Shown here: positions 48,656 to 60,576 of the stretch, one piece after another
Numbering within the stretch: position 1 is the first letter of the stretch
Layout: each line of letters starts with the position of its first letter
From: Purshia tridentata
Lineage: Eukaryota > Streptophyta > Magnoliopsida > Rosales > Rosaceae
Assembly (NCBI GenBank): GCA_003254885.1
Contig: QANT01002029.1
Span: 1-64,000, forward strand
Length of the DNA stretch: 64,000 nt
Reading direction: 5' to 3'
The notes under the pieces: model-generated
Seen by the model: only the letters and a program-made list of their open reading frames with translations
Databases searched by the model: none
What the model was told of the DNA's origin: nothing
Translations under genes and position numbers: made by a program

Positions 48656-49540
48656 ATGGAGAATTGTTATTATGCTGCTGAACAGGCTCAAGGCCCAAAC
48701 AGGGCTGCAGCTGCAGCAGTAAGCAATATTGAGTCTTCCAGCTTTCTAGTTCCATGGCCAGTTCAGTTCTCTGGGTTTCCTTCTTGGTCTACAACTGGTC
48801 AAGGAGTTGCAGAAGATCATAGACCTGCTTCAACTTCCAAGAGCCATAGCCAAGCGGAGAAGCGACGCAGGGACAGAATCAATGCACAGCTTGCAACTCT
48901 TAGGAGCCTAATTCCCAAGTCTGACAAGGTAATTATATATGTTTGCCCACAATTTGTGCTCGAATAAAGTTCAAGGGTAATGTTCTCTTAATTATTGAGA
49001 TTTAAGTCAGCTGGCAACATATTATATGTCAAACTGTGGGTCGTGGACCCTTTGTTTGTGCAGATGGACAAGGCAGCTTTACTGGGGAGTGTGATCGACC
49101 ATGTAAAGGATCTTAAGCGAAAAGCAATGGAAGTCAGCAAAGACTTCACGGTTCCAACTGAAGTTGATGACATAACCATCGACTGTGATCCTGCTGATCA
49201 GGGTTTAAACACCACCAGCAACAACAAAAGCACTGACAGTATCATCATAAGGGCATCCCTTTGCTGTGATGACAGGCCGGAGCTGTTCTCGGAGCTCATT
49301 CAAGTCCTCAAAGGCCTAAAACTGACTGCAGTGAGAGCAGACATAGCCAGTGTGGGTGGCAGAATCAAAAGCGTTTTGGTCCTGTGTTCTAAGGATGGTG
49401 AAGAGGATGTTTGCATAAGCAGCCTCAAGCAGTCCCTCAAGTTGGTTTTAAGTAAAATTGCTGCATCATCTGTGCCACCAAACTATCGAATTAGAAGCAA
49501 GAGGCAGAGGTTTTTCTTGCCATTTCATTACCCAGATTAG
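48656..49540 (+). CDS. bHLH transcription factor with ACT-like domain (bHLH30-like)
   Basis: Two exons (48656-48928 and 49064-49540) join to 249 residues. The basic region and first helix (SKSHSQAEKRRRDRINAQLA, about 61-80) contain the H-E-R type DNA-contact residues, here HSQAEKRRR. The second helix reads MDKAALLGSVIDHVKDLKRK. An ACT-like domain follows (IIIRASLCCDDRPELFSELI to SVLVLC, about 155-205). This layout is that of the plant subgroup with bHLH30, bHLH106/107 and TMO5. The residue usually Glu at the E-box contact appears as Glu in QAEKRR. The intron sits at the loop, as is common for the group. The specific ortholog cannot be settled here. The start is MENCYY. An earlier in-frame TTG is not used. 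Confidence 0.92.
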
Positions 49541-51237
49541 ATTTTGTCAAGATTTTTTGTCTCTGTGAGCAATTAAGTTCTTTGCTTTTGTTATGCTGTT
49601 CCCTTGGGAGACATGCTTCAATCATGCATTGTATGGACCTGTGGAGAATAATATCTTTGTGGCATGCATACGGCATAAGGCATATAAGGCACTAGGCAGG
49701 TGAGTTATATATCATGTGGTTTCCTACTACCACATGAAAAAAGTGGGGTTCAGTTTATGACCACTTACTGCTTCAACTATACCTTTCCTCCTCAACTTCA
49801 TTAGTAATATGAACAATACATTGATTTGCTTATTTCTGCTACAAGGTAATTGCATTTGTTGACTATATCAAGCATCTTGTGATTGCAAGCATAATAAGGA
49901 AATTGATCATCAGAATCCAGAAAAATGAGGGCCATCTTGGGGTTGATCCCTTTTGTCTTTAAATTTGTCAAGCAATATGTATAGATGGGTCATAATAATG
50001 AGGGAGTGAGGGACAAACAAAAACGGAAAGAAGGGAAAAGTATAAATAGGATCAAAATCAAAAGATTCAAAACTGGTCATGATGAGTAAGTTGCAGTGAT
50101 TGGGTCCTCAACTTTTGAATGTATAGAAACAGTTTGGTATTTGATAAGACATTGTTGGAAAATCTATCCAAAGAGACCACCTTACGGCAAGGGAGCTCAG
50201 ACCCTGCACCTTTTGGAACAAAATTCCAATATATAAAAACAAGCAAATTTTAAGGTAATTTTTCATATTATCCATTTGGTGAAATTGGGTAGTCAGTAAT
50301 TTTCATATTTCAAAACTGTTTCATAACCATATTTGAGGTTAAAGATTATATAATGGGTACTCCATTAAATTAGCTCTCTCTCAGTCAATTACTATATTCT
50401 ATATCCTTTTAACTACTAATCAATTAAAAAAAAAAAACTTTTTAAAATCTTTTCTTTGTATCACAAACTTTGAATTTGATGTACAGAGAGAAGTAGTTGA
50501 ATTTTATGTCTAGTTGTAAAATTAACATGTTTACCAACTTTTTCCATTGCAACTTCAAAGGCCTAAAAATTATGTAATGAACATATTAAAAAGATGAGCA
50601 AATAAAATATTATTTACTTCCCTACTGTTTAACTGCAGCACACCACACCGTTACGGTGACACTATCACACACACCCAATTCCCACCGTAATCTCCGTTGG
50701 GCAGTTGCTTGACACTACAACAGTTTCCCGTTCCCTTCCACTAAGAAACGGACAGCCGTTACAGCTCTCTCTTTGTATTCAAACATTTCCCTTTTTTCTG
50801 TTTAGTTCTTACGTGTGCTTATTCAGCCATCCCCGCCGTCCATACTAATCAAATTCATCAATCTGACGGCTGAGATTGACGGAGATAACAGGGTTGATTA
50901 TTATTAATTAACAGGAAGTTATAACCTCCTAAACCCACTTCTTAAACCCCTCTCTCTCCCACACACAGACTGAGTACTCCACTTCTTCTTCTACAAGAAG
51001 TTGCCAAAACAAATATATACAGAAACAGAAATTAGAAAACGCGTTTGAAGTTAATTTCTGTTATGTGAGTAATTAGAGCGGTTTTACGGTTCATGCATGC
51101 CAACAACCCCTTCCCATACCAAACGGTTAAAAACTCAACAACCCAACTCTCCTCCTTCAATTCCCTTCCTCTCTCGTCACACAGTCACAATTCAAAATCA
51201 ACACTGCAATTGCTCTCTCTCTCTCTAGAATTCTCTG
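49541..51237. other. Intergenic between bHLH and MYB
   Basis: The left part is ordinary AT-rich DNA. The right part (from about 50640) is the MYB promoter and leader, described separately. No other gene was supported. Confidence 0.55.
50640..50765 (+). promoter_or_regulatory. Cluster of MYB-type CNGTTR sites upstream of the MYB gene
   Basis: CCGTTA at 50648-50653, CCGTTG at 50694-50699, CAGTTG at 50702-50707 and CCGTTA at 50756-50761, plus AACGG near 50747 on the reverse strand. CNGTTR is the core bound by R2R3-MYB proteins. Self-regulation is an inference. Confidence 0.45.
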
Positions 51238-52026
51238 ATGATGGGTGTGATGAACGGCAGTGATCGAGTAAAGGGGTCGTGGAGCCCGCAAGAGGACGCT
51301 ACGCTGATCAAGCTGGTGGGCCAACATGGCGCACGCAACTGGTCCCTGATAAGCGCCGGCATTCCTGGCCGGTCTGGCAAGTCCTGCCGGCTCCGGTGGT
51401 GCAACCAGCTCAGTCCAACCGTCCAGCACAAGCCCTTCACGCCAGCCGAGGACGCCGTAATCGTCCGGGCCCACGCGCTCCATGGCAACAAGTGGGCCAC
51501 CATCGCCCGCCTACTCCCCGGTCGAACCGACAATGCCATCAAAAACCACTGGAACTCCACACTCCGCCGCCGCCGACTCGCCGACTCGTTTCCCTCCCCG
51601 TCGTCCGAGTCTAACTCGGCGGCGGGGCTGAAGCGTCCCGGACTCTCGGCCACTTCGGACGAGTCGGACGTTGCAAAGCGGCAGTGCTTGCGTGCGGCGT
51701 CATCGGAGCACGATAGCTTCAAAGCGGATGTTGCGGGAGCTACGGAGGAGGATGGACTCGTCGAGACATCGCTGACTCTGTCGCCGCCTGGGGAAAAGGC
51801 GGAAAACGACGTCGCGTTGAAGAGCGAAGAGGACGATCAGGAAGCGGTGGATGATGATGAGGACGAGGAAGATAAATATACAGTGGAGATGGAGGACACG
51901 TGTTTGCTGACGATCATGCAGCGTCTGATAGCCCAGGAGGTCAAGAGTTACATTGATAGTTTACGGGCCGATGATGGGCTAACAACATTTGGGCTTCAAT
52001 CACCAGCGTTCCGAAACGATCCATAA
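51238..52026 (+). CDS. R2R3-MYB transcription factor, subgroup 22-like (MYB44 type)
   Basis: Intronless frame of 262 residues. The start may be either of two adjacent ATGs (51238 or 51241). R2 has Trp at 15, 35 and 54 ([13 protein letters not shown]). R3 has Phe67 in place of the first Trp, then Trp86 and Trp105 ([18 protein letters not shown]). No bHLH-interaction signature was noted. After the DNA-binding part come a Ser-rich stretch, a TSLTLSPPG segment similar to the repressor-like LxL motif of subgroup 22, a long acidic run and the helix [20 protein letters not shown], which resembles the MYB44-group C-terminal motif. MYB44 relatives act in abiotic stress and ABA responses. MYB25/109 types are the alternative. 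The gene is GC-rich compared with its surroundings. Confidence 0.93.
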   Translation: MMGVMNGSDRVKGSWSPQEDATLIKLVGQHGARNWSLISAGIPGRSGKSCRLRWCNQLSPTVQHKPFTPAEDAVIVRAHALHGNKWATIARLLPGRTDNAIKNHWNSTLRRRRLADSFPSPSSESNSAAGLKRPGLSATSDESDVAKRQCLRAASSEHDSFKADVAGATEEDGLVETSLTLSPPGEKAENDVALKSEEDDQEAVDDDEDEEDKYTVEMEDTCLLTIMQRLIAQEVKSYIDSLRADDGLTTFGLQSPAFRNDP

Positions 52027-53635
52027 AGATAAATGTGAAAATACTTTTCAGTTCTCTACTTCTCTTTGAGTTTGTTTTAATTTTCTTCTTGGTCTCTGTT
52101 GGTTATAAATTTTCAGTTTCAAAATCGTGAACCTGGAATTTCCCATATGCAGCAGCACGGATGTTAAGCATGAATCAGAGTACGTGCATTTCTTCAGTTT
52201 AGGAATTTGCTCAAGTTTTAAGCATCATTTTTCAAATTTTAATTTAACCAATGAAATTTAATGTGTTTGTTACAAACCAACCAATCCAGTGATAAGTTTT
52301 CGGGTACCTAAATTCGTTAGTAATACCAATTTAGTTAGTAATACTAGGTCTCACTAAAAAATGACTTCATAATACTAAAGAAACTTCAGTTCACCCAAAT
52401 TAGCTTGACCAGTACGAGAGTGAATTTAACCCATATAGACTCCACTTTCTTCCATTTTCATTCTTGATTTATACATTGCAATTCTTGACATCAACAAACC
52501 TCAAACTACGCCACTTACTTTAACTGGAGGAATTTATATGCTACACTAAATTGCTTCCCTCTCTTATGCATAGTTAGAGAATAAGAGACAAACCCTGTTT
52601 GAGCTTCCTAATTTAAGACTATATTGAGCAAGCAGAGAGAGTTCCCATTTCTTTGGGAAAGCGAAAACCAACTTCTACGACATATTAGTATCAGTATCAG
52701 TCGCGAGAAAAGGTAAGAAAACAGTTGTTTCGAGGACAATACAATTAGAAAATGAAAACAATTAAGAATGGGATTGATATATTTTTCAAAAACTGTATTC
52801 GGTATTACTTCTTAGATTAATTGGTAAGCATTGATGAGGACCGAAGCATTGCTTAAAAATTAATTGCCAATATAACCCAAGCTGCTTTGCCATTAAAAGT
52901 GCATCTAAAACCATGGCGGAATTGAGAATTCGTCGCACTAAACAAATACACGAGTTGGGAAGAGAAGCTACAGATAAATGAAAGAGCGTAGCAAGCAATA
53001 TACAGAATGCATTCTGCTAGTAACAAGCAAAAAATTCGTGTTAGTAAAATGCTATTACTAAACCAAAAACTACTTCCCCAAAATTTTCATAATCACAGTT
53101 TCAACCATGTTCGAGGCATCACCATACCCCAATCACAACCTCACAATACCAAAGGATGAGTTTAAAATCTCAAAATCCCAATCAAAAAAACCCACTCGGT
53201 TCAGAAAACAGAGAAGCAAGTCCAACCCAAGAATGTCATTTGGATTCTCAATCCCCGAACCGAGCACATCTGAAGTTCCTATTGGAACTAGGCAAATCAT
53301 AGAACCCAAATGTTGGTTCCATTCGCTGACTCAATATTCTAACTAAGTCGATAAAAATAATCAAAACAGGCAAAGAACAAGCACCACAGTAAAAGATCCA
53401 ACATAATCAACAAAATATATAATTGCGATATAAAGTCTGAGAGAGCAAATCAGTTATCTTAAATCTCATAATAAGGTTCAAAAGCTGACTGAATTAAACA
53501 AAATGTATCCAAACTCATAATCCAAAAGGTACAAAACGACTAAAGCTGCCTAATCGATACTGATTACTTGATTAGAAAACAAAACAGGGAAATCGGAGGT
53601 GAAACGACATCGATTGATGATGATGGCGATGGCGA
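52027..53635. other. Intergenic between MYB and RPL41
   Basis: MYB 3' flank on the left and RPL41 3' flank on the right (convergent genes). Short open frames near 52786-52998 and 53107-53346 resemble nothing known and have AT-rich composition like the flanks. No repeat or RNA gene was recognised. Confidence 0.55.
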
Positions 53636-53814
53636 CTACTTGGATCTCTGTCTCATCTTTCGGCGCTTCCTCTTCAACCTCCTCATGCGCTTCTTCTTCC
53701 ACTGCCACAACAAGAAAAAAAAACAGAAAAAAACAAATCAACAAAAGCGGACGTATAACAAGGACTATGAGAAAGAGTGTATTAGAGTGACAGAGATTTT
53801 ACCTTGGCTCTCAT
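53636..53814 (-). CDS. RPL41: 60S ribosomal protein L41 (eL41), 25 residues
   Basis: Exon 1 is only 12 bases (53814-53803, MRAK). It is followed by a GT-AG intron and exon 2 at 53701-53636, which begins WKKKRMRRLKRKRRK and ends MRQRSK. The joined 25-residue protein is the characteristic L41 sequence: almost entirely Lys and Arg, one Trp, and no acidic residue. It is the smallest eukaryotic ribosomal protein and sits at the intersubunit bridge. The gene would be missed by length-filtered gene finders. The promoter has telo-boxes and site II elements, as expected for plant ribosomal protein genes. Confidence 0.96.
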
Positions 53815-53840
53815 GGTGAAGCTGAAACGAAGTTTGATTT

Positions 53841-54057
53841 GAAACCCTAGTCGTGCAAAGAAGGCTGCGGAGAATGGGAGGAGTTAACGTTTGCTTGGGA
53901 GGGTTTGGGAATTGGAGCTTTGCAACTATTTATATTGGATGAAGAAACCCTAATGTAGAGTCGGCTTTGTATTTTTGTTGGGCCGGTCTTTACTATCCAC
54001 AAATATTTGCCCCAATATTCATAAAATTAAGTAGGGCCCAATACTTTTGTTTGGGCT
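53841..54057 (-). promoter_or_regulatory. RPL41 promoter: telo-boxes, TATA and site II elements
   Basis: AAACCCTA cores lie near 53841-53849 (probably in the 5' UTR) and 53944-53952. A TATAAATA on the minus strand lies at about 53927-53934. Site II motifs TGGGCC/TGGGCT occur at 53979-53984, 54035-54040 (reverse) and 54052-54057. The telo-box plus TCP-bound site II combination is the known signature of plant ribosomal protein promoters. Confidence 0.75.
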
Positions 54058-54714
54058 GATAGACAAGAATTGGTTAGGCTATGCTAAAGCCTAATGTGGT
54101 ATAATAGTACTTGACCACAATTGTTTCCTAATGACCACAATTTCAAAATTTACCATGAACTTTATGACTTAGAAGGGCATGAATTGGCAAAACTCTTGCT
54201 ACCTTTGGCACAATCGGCAATTGTACTCGACACATTCCTTAAAATGTCTAACTTTCATTTTACTTTTATAAATTCAATTTATTCACAAAGATTGAGACAA
54301 ATTAAAATTAAATAAATTGGTCTTCCCTTCACATGGTAAGAGATGTCAAGAGTTTGAACAGCATCTTTCTGTAAATGGTACAAATAGAACTGAAAGCAAT
54401 AGTATAGTCCACAGTATTGGCAATTTAAAAAAAATAATAATAAAGGACTTATTCCTGGACATTCGTCAAACAAGCAATGACATTCAAAGGTCGTGATAAA
54501 TTAAGCCTAAAATCGAACGAAGCATTATTGGAAGGAAAAACAAAAACGCAGAGACGAAAATATTACTACTTTACAATAATTTACAAAAAGGGATAATAAT
54601 TAATTAAATAAAAAAAGTACAAAAATAATTGTACATTAAAAAAATAATAATAATAAGAAACCAGAATCATCAGCAAGCTGAGTGAGTGACAGAGATGAAT
54701 GAGTCGTCGTTCTG
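54058..54714. other. Intergenic between RPL41 and ATL66
   Basis: AT-rich DNA holding the ATL66-like 3' UTR on its right side. No gene, RNA or repeat was recognised. Confidence 0.5.
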
Positions 54715-55191
54715 TCAATGTACGACAGTTGGTTGAACTTGAGATTGAGTTTGGAGCGAAGCTCGACAGAGTGGGCAACTGGAGTGAGCACTCAGCCACG
54801 CATCCACGCACTCAGAGTGGTAGCAATGGCGGCAAATCGGCAGAACCTTCACCTTCTCGCCGTCTTTAAACACGCCCAGGCATATGCAGCACTCACCGCC
54901 GCCGCCAGCCTCCAAATCCGACCCCAGATCAGTACCCGCCGACTGGTGCAAGACAATCGGCAGGCCCCGAATGAGCGCTGGGTGAAGGCCCTGAGGAGGA
55001 GGAGGCGGAGCGTGGGGCGCGTGTTGGTAGCGGCAGACCCAACGGGCGTAGAGCAGCACGACGACGACGAGGAGGATGACGATGAAGACAACGACGACGA
55101 AGAAGAGGGTGCGGCCGCGGACTTGGAACTCGGCGTCGTCGAGGACGGTGTAGTGGCCGTGGAATGGCTGAGAGTAGTCTTGGGAGGCCAT
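54715..55191 (-). CDS. ATL66: RING-H2 E3 ubiquitin ligase, ATL family (ATL66-like)
   Basis: Intronless frame of 158 residues. A single strong membrane span lies at about 29-48 ([20 protein letters not shown]). The ATL hallmark GLP (a variant of GLD) occurs at 76-78. The RING-H2 domain has zinc ligands Cys101, Cys104, Cys120, His122, His125, Cys128, Cys139 and Cys142, with the family's Pro two residues before the third Cys and Trp132 in the DAWL motif. The opening [14 protein letters not shown] and the VRGRT segment before the membrane span resemble ATL66. ATL proteins are membrane-anchored E3 ligases. The target is unknown. A TATA box (CTATATATA, minus strand, 55323-55330) lies about 135 bases upstream of the start. 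Confidence 0.9.
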   Translation of the reverse strand: MASQDYSQPFHGHYTVLDDAEFQVRGRTLFFVVVVFIVILLVVVVLLYARWVCRYQHAPHAPPPPPQGLHPALIRGLPIVLHQSAGTDLGSDLEAGGGGECCICLGVFKDGEKVKVLPICRHCYHSECVDAWLSAHSSCPLCRASLQTQSQVQPTVVH

Positions 55192-57016
55192 TAACTGCGA
55201 TTTGAGGAGAGATCGAGATCGAGAATGAAGATCGATCGATTTAATATATTAATAAATATTATGAAAATTGAAAAGGGTTTTTGGTAGTGGTGGTGGTGAT
55301 TTTGGGAAGGGGGGGCTTGGAGTTATATATAGGTGGTGGTGGTGACGGCATTGTTACTTTGCTTAACGAGAGCTGGGTAGTTGCTATAGTGCCTTGCACA
55401 GTTCTTGGATGATCTTTTTTCTCTCTTTTTCTAATTTTTAATGTTTTAGATATTATTTGGCCAAAAAAAATGTTTTAGATATTATTGTAAGAAAAAGGTA
55501 TTTGGGCTTCGACCATTGGAGGGTCCACGTTTGACTATGAATATTGCTATCTTTGTCATTTTATCCTAAAATATATATAAATATATTTTTGTTTTTGGGC
55601 CACCTTTTTTTCATTTTCACCCTCATGGATATGATTTGTAGCACTAGCCACGACAAGTTCAAAAGTAAATTTTATTAATTTTGGTCTTGTAATGTTCCAA
55701 CAGTTGTTTGTCTGAGAACTGTTGTAATTGCTTTATTGCTTACTGACCAAAAAATATTGTAATTTTTTTTTCTAAGAGATAAGATTTAGATGGTTGATGA
55801 TTTCTACTCAAGTTACCATTTAATTGGAGAGCTTTGGATGTTTCTTGTCTTCTATTCTCTTTTGTTTTTAATACGAAAATTGCGTACGCGTGTTACAAAT
55901 GTTTGGTTGTTGTTTACGTTTTTGTATTTTTTTATCCATCAATATCATAACAGAGATATACGATAAAGGAAATTATCTATTCTGTCCAAAAATATCAGCT
56001 GGATTTTTACTTTCTTTTACTTTTACAAGGAACACATTATTCTAGAACATTTTACAAATTTGCAACTGATCATATTCTCAATGAATTAATTACACATGCA
56101 TTAACCTTTTTCATTAAGTAACCACTTAAACGTTGTCCCTTGATCTTACGGCAATAGTTATTAAAGTTTTTTACGTCATCAGCCACAAGATATCAGTTAT
56201 TACTATAATTAAGTAATCACGAACTTTGGAGGGTCCTGATGATAAATAAATATTAATTGATGGACCCAAAATCTACGTTGGGAAGGTACGGTATCTGTTA
56301 ATAACCTTAATTACTTGAGGGAAAAGAATAAGAGTAGATAATCTATTTCAATATTGTTACCTAATTTCGTATTATCTTGCATAATTCTTCTTTTTGGTGC
56401 TTAATTACACATACATATAATTATCCTCAAATTTTAGTGTTTGTTTGGGTATCTGTAACATTGATTCCTCAACTTGTTTGGATATATATGTTCTTTTACC
56501 ACTTCATCTATATGTGTTGTGCCTCGCAAGATGTCACTAAAACTAGCTATGTGTTGTGCACTCTACGTTAATGATCATCTAATTGATTATATAATAAATT
56601 AGTTAGTGGTAGGAACTGTTGAGATTAAGTACTATTAATTAATTAGTTAATTTAATTACTATATATATGGAGATGAATTAATTCAGCCATCCAGTTAACG
56701 AAGGGACAGCTTAATCTTCCAAAAGACGTTTTCCTTTCACACTGTGTATATATATTCCACTGCGCAATATATATATACACACATGCATGCTTCATTATAA
56801 TCCGATCGACTCTTTCTTTTGCTTCTCAATGGTTTCAATATCTCCAATTGGAGCCAATAGTATTATGGGTTGGATTAGTTGCCTACAAGGAATAATATAT
56901 TGTACAAAATCTTAATCACTAATTAATTAATATATTGAAGTAGTAATGGATTACAAGCCCACTTATATATTGTTTTACATGCATAGAGTATTAGAGTGTG
57001 AGATTTGGACTTATCC

Positions 57017-57047
<31 letters not shown>

Positions 57048-57313
57048 ATAGCCTCCCCTGTCCAAAAGTAACATGTATGTCGTATATGGAACTTGTTATC
57101 TATAAAAATTAAGGAAATCTCATAACATGTCTCCTAATTAAGAGGCCTTATGAGTACGTTTTGAGAGTATTAAGTTATTAACGTGCAACCTCTCCTTGCA
57201 CTAACAAATTTCGAGTATAATCAGATTGGAGCTAGCCCTCAAATACTAAAACGACGATCAGACTTAGCTACTAGCTATCAATATTCACACATATATATAT
57301 ATATATATATATA
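55192..57313. other. Intergenic, ATL66 promoter and AT-rich DNA
   Basis: Contains the ATL66-like promoter at its left end. The rest is AT-rich with (TA)n tracts at about 57021-57046 and 57292-57312. No gene was supported. Confidence 0.55.
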
Positions 57314-57671
57314 GGGAGGCTACACTGTGGGAATCTCACACGAGTTGTTTTATATCGATCCGAACCGTTCAATTTTTACATCTCCATTAATAGATCATCT
57401 TTGCAAAAAATTAGCCAAATCGGAAATCATTTGCCTATTTAACTTTGACCAAACAAGTAGATGGTTTCATAAAAAATATTTGGTTCGTCCATGTGTTTGC
57501 TCAAAGTTAAAGGCAAATGGTTTCCGATTTGGCTAATTTTTTGCAAGCATGATCTATTAATGAAGATGTAAAAAATAAACGGTTCAGATCAATACAAAAC
57601 AACTCGTGTAGGCCCCCACAAGGGGATCCCACAAACTAAAAATTTGTGAGATTTCTATAGTGTAGCCTCCC
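57314..57671. mobile_element. Fold-back MITE inserted in a (TA)n tract
   Basis: The element begins GGGAGGCTACAC and ends GTGTAGCCTCCC. Most of its length is an inverted repeat: aactttgaccaaacaagtag, gccaaatcggaaatcatttg, ttaatagatcat and acgagttgtttt all recur inverted around a loop near 57440-57505. Arms are roughly 130-150 bases with few mismatches. The right arm carries about 35 extra bases. Both sides are (TA)n runs, fitting insertion at TA as in Stowaway/Mariner-type MITEs. Its transcript would fold into one long hairpin. Confidence 0.8.
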
Positions 57672-59409
57672 TGTATATATATATATATATATATAGCAAG
57701 TATACTAATTCTACAAAACAAAATTAGATATATCCAAAGAACATCAACAAGATTACATAAAAAGAAACAACCCTATTAATTAGCAAGGACGTACTGTCTT
57801 TTAATTGTGTCACCAAACCGAAATGAATCCAAGTAAAATAGCAAGTCATGGCTCATATATATCTTCTTAATTTTGGCTACTAAGTGCATGCAACCCTCTT
57901 TTGGCTAATAATTGATGCATCAACATATATATAAGTTGTCCCATAGCATCTATGTTCCAACAATAAGATCCATGTTATTGTTAAGTTTGTACTGCTATAG
58001 TGCTATTCATGCATTAAGGCAAACAGCCAAGAGCACATCAGAGTACATATAAGTACTGGACTGCCAGAAGACTTGCTCAACCAAACTTACAGACAGACAC
58101 ATATATACAGCTATAAACTTAAACAGTACCATCTTCTTCCAATATTGATTCAAATCAACAATGCATTACCAAAAACACACGTACACTAGTACTAAAAAAA
58201 AAGGAAAAAAAGCAATGAAATTTTTTTATAATTTATTAAGAGCTCAAGACATATGGACTAAGATTCTCTATACATTTGCCTATCCATTTCCCTACCAAAT
58301 TTTTATCTTAAACATTCTCCCTTCCACCTCTTTCTCTCTCTACTCTCTCTTTGATGGTCAAAATTAAAGCATGCTAGAAAAATGAATAGAAGATCCTTGT
58401 CCAATCCGTATATAGCTAATATCTACTCTCTCAATTCATATAGACAGTACTCATTTGAAACAGAAAGTTATAAACAAAACTTTAACAAGGGCCACAAGAT
58501 TGATTCCTCTCCGTGCTTCCTAAGCTCCAAGATATATATAATGGATAGTGCAAAATTTTGGGTAATCCAAATAGACACAACTTATTACACATTAGTATAA
58601 AAGCGGTTTCCTTTCCAGATTAGGTCCTCTATTAAATTATCACAAAATTCTACATAATATATAAATAGAGTTATAAAAGAAAATTTAAAAATTTAAAAAT
58701 CCAACTAGTATTATTTGTGTGTATATATATATTCTTACATGCTTTATGAAACGATACAATATCTTCTCAGACCACATTGAAGAAGAAAGAATCGAGTTTC
58801 TTCTTTAATTTGTCCCCATAAACTAGATGCTATATAATTAAAATCATAATTAAATAAAACCCTAATTAATAGCTAGGTAGAATGAAAACTTTCAGTCCAT
58901 CACAAAATTCCATTAATTGGAAGATCTTCAAAAACAAAAAAATGGAGATAGAAGAACTCCATAAACTGATATAGCAGCCTTACCTCCTCGATCAGGTCGA
59001 TCCCCACCTTTCGTTATATAGAGAGAGAGAGAGACCATATCAAACACAATAATTAAGATGATTACTGATTACTGATTACTAAAAACCCTTGTTTCACCAA
59101 GCACTTATATGAATACAAGCCTCAATGAATCGATCACCTTGGTGTAGCTCGTTTGGACCGGCCGATATTGTAATTTATTCTCCATCAAAGATGACATTAA
59201 GGCACCCAATAATGAATCCCCAAGACCAGAATAGACCAAAATCGATCACCATGATCAAATCTTGCATGCAAAGCCAGTGTATATATATATATGTATATAT
59301 AAAGCGTGAAAGGAATATATAATCGTATATATATCTAGCTAGCTAGCTCCCTTTGTTCTTCAAAGAGACAGAAAGAGATGCAGAGAAGTACCGATCGAAT
59401 AGATCATCA
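57672..59409. other. Intergenic, ABI4 3' flank
   Basis: AT-rich DNA with another (TA)n tract directly after the fold-back element (to about 57696), a short (GA)n run near 59022-59033, and the likely ABI4 3' UTR at its right end. No gene was supported. Confidence 0.5.
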
Positions 59410-60576
59410 TCATGAATCAAATCCTTTAAAATCCAAGAAGAAAGGATCTCCATAATCCCAAAGACTCGGCGTACACTCTTCCTCACTCGTCAACGGCCAC
59501 ATTAATGGTGACATGGGTCCGAGCCCCACCACCCCCATCGGATCCGAAACCGCCGGTGCAACCATACTGGTCTCGTGTGCAGCACTAGATAAAGACAAGC
59601 TTGAACCCACCGACCCCACCAGCGAATTTATCTCATCGTACGAGCCACCACCGCAATTGTGATTATTAATAGGTTGATGCTGTTGTTGTTGGTTCAGTTG
59701 GTGTTGGTACTGATGAGGAGGATGAAGATGGTAATGAGTACTAGGGTTTTGATGTAGATACGAGGTCGACGTGGTGGTAGTGGGGTCACCACAACCACTG
59801 CGGCCTCCACAAACCACCTCGTTACAATCAGATGAAGGCGGATACTGATCATGAGTAGTAGTGGTACTATACTCTTGTTGTTGTTGTTGTTGCACCACCA
59901 CTTGTTGCTGGTGTGGATTTTCCACCATAATATTATTATTCTGACTCAACATCTGTACGGAAGTGGAACAAGGGTTATAAACCCCAAGGGCACCGTACGG
60001 CACGAATCCAGAAGAAGAAGCCGCTGCCGCCATTGCCATGAGCGGGTGAGCCGGCGAGGGGAAGGGGAGGCCGAACCCGGAAGGACGGGGAAGCAGAGGC
60101 CTTAGGGTTTGAGTGGAGGAAGAGGAGGAGGAGGAAGAGGAAGAACCGCGGGTGGAGGAGTTGGAGGAGGAGCCGGAGGGCTGCAGGTTGAGCTGGGCCC
60201 TGGAGCCGTAGAGGATGATGGCGGCTCGGTCGTAAGCCCGAGCAGCGTCCTCGGCGGTGGCGAAGGTGCCGAGCCATTTCCGCGTGCGCTTACGCGGCTC
60301 GCGGATCTCGGCGACCCATTTCCCCCAGCTGCGCTGGCGCACGCCGCGGTAGCGGAACTTGTTATTCTCGGGGCCTCCTTTGCCTTTTGACTTTCTGTTG
60401 GTGTTGGTGTTGGTGTTTGGACAGGTGGAGTTGGTTTGGTTGGGTGTAGTGGCGGTGGAGGCGGTGGTGGTGGTGTTGGGAATGGGAGAGTTAGGGTTTT
60501 CTTGGGGAGGGTGAGCTGGGGCTGCTGCTGCTGCTTCTGCAGGAGTAGAGAGAGAGATCAGCTGCTCTTCGTCCAT
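59410..60576 (-). CDS. ABI4: ABI4, AP2/ERF transcription factor of the DREB A-3 type
   Basis: Intronless frame of 388 residues. The N terminus is Ala, Thr and Asn rich. Residues 61-70 ([10 protein letters not shown]) are the basic ABI4 lead-in, followed by one AP2 domain at about 75-131 ([40 protein letters not shown]) with the DREB-type Val and Glu in the second strand. After it come a Ser run, the ABI4 motif [12 protein letters not shown], a Gln-rich region, and [15 protein letters not shown], also conserved in ABI4, before an acidic C terminus. ABI4 binds CACCG-type coupling elements and mediates ABA, sugar and plastid signalling in seeds and seedlings. The absence of introns and the motif set make the ortholog call strong. 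A TATA box (minus strand) lies at about 60755-60765, 180 bases upstream. Confidence 0.94.
   Translation of the reverse strand: MDEEQLISLSTPAEAAAAAPAHPPQENPNSPIPNTTTTASTATTPNQTNSTCPNTNTNTNRKSKGKGGPENNKFRYRGVRQRSWGKWVAEIREPRKRTRKWLGTFATAEDAARAYDRAAIILYGSRAQLNLQPSGSSSNSSTRGSSSSSSSSSSTQTLRPLLPRPSGFGLPFPSPAHPLMAMAAAASSSGFVPYGALGVYNPCSTSVQMLSQNNNIMVENPHQQQVVVQQQQQQEYSTTTTHDQYPPSSDCNEVVCGGRSGCGDPTTTTSTSYLHQNPSTHYHLHPPHQYQHQLNQQQQHQPINNHNCGGGSYDEINSLVGSVGSSLSLSSAAHETSMVAPAVSDPMGVVGLGPMSPLMWPLTSEEECTPSLWDYGDPFFLDFKGFDS

Noticed and set aside
51225-51722. Minus-strand open frame antisense to the R2R3-MYB gene
   Set aside because: It lies over the conserved MYB DNA-binding region, has no recognisable motif, and is best explained by the GC-rich third positions of the MYB gene.
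53107-53346. Open frame of 79 codons between MYB and RPL41
   Set aside because: It is low complexity (Ser, Lys, Pro), resembles nothing known, and its base composition matches the flanks. There is no splice partner or conserved motif.
54718-55194. Plus-strand open frame of 158 codons fully antisense to the ATL66-like gene
   Set aside because: It mirrors the real RING-H2 gene almost base for base. The open antisense frame follows from the GC-rich codons of the true gene, and its protein has no recognisable domain.
59851-60390. Plus-strand open frames opposite ABI4
   Set aside because: They are Gly/Leu/His-rich shadows of the ABI4 Ser, Gln and Pro repeats and carry no domain.
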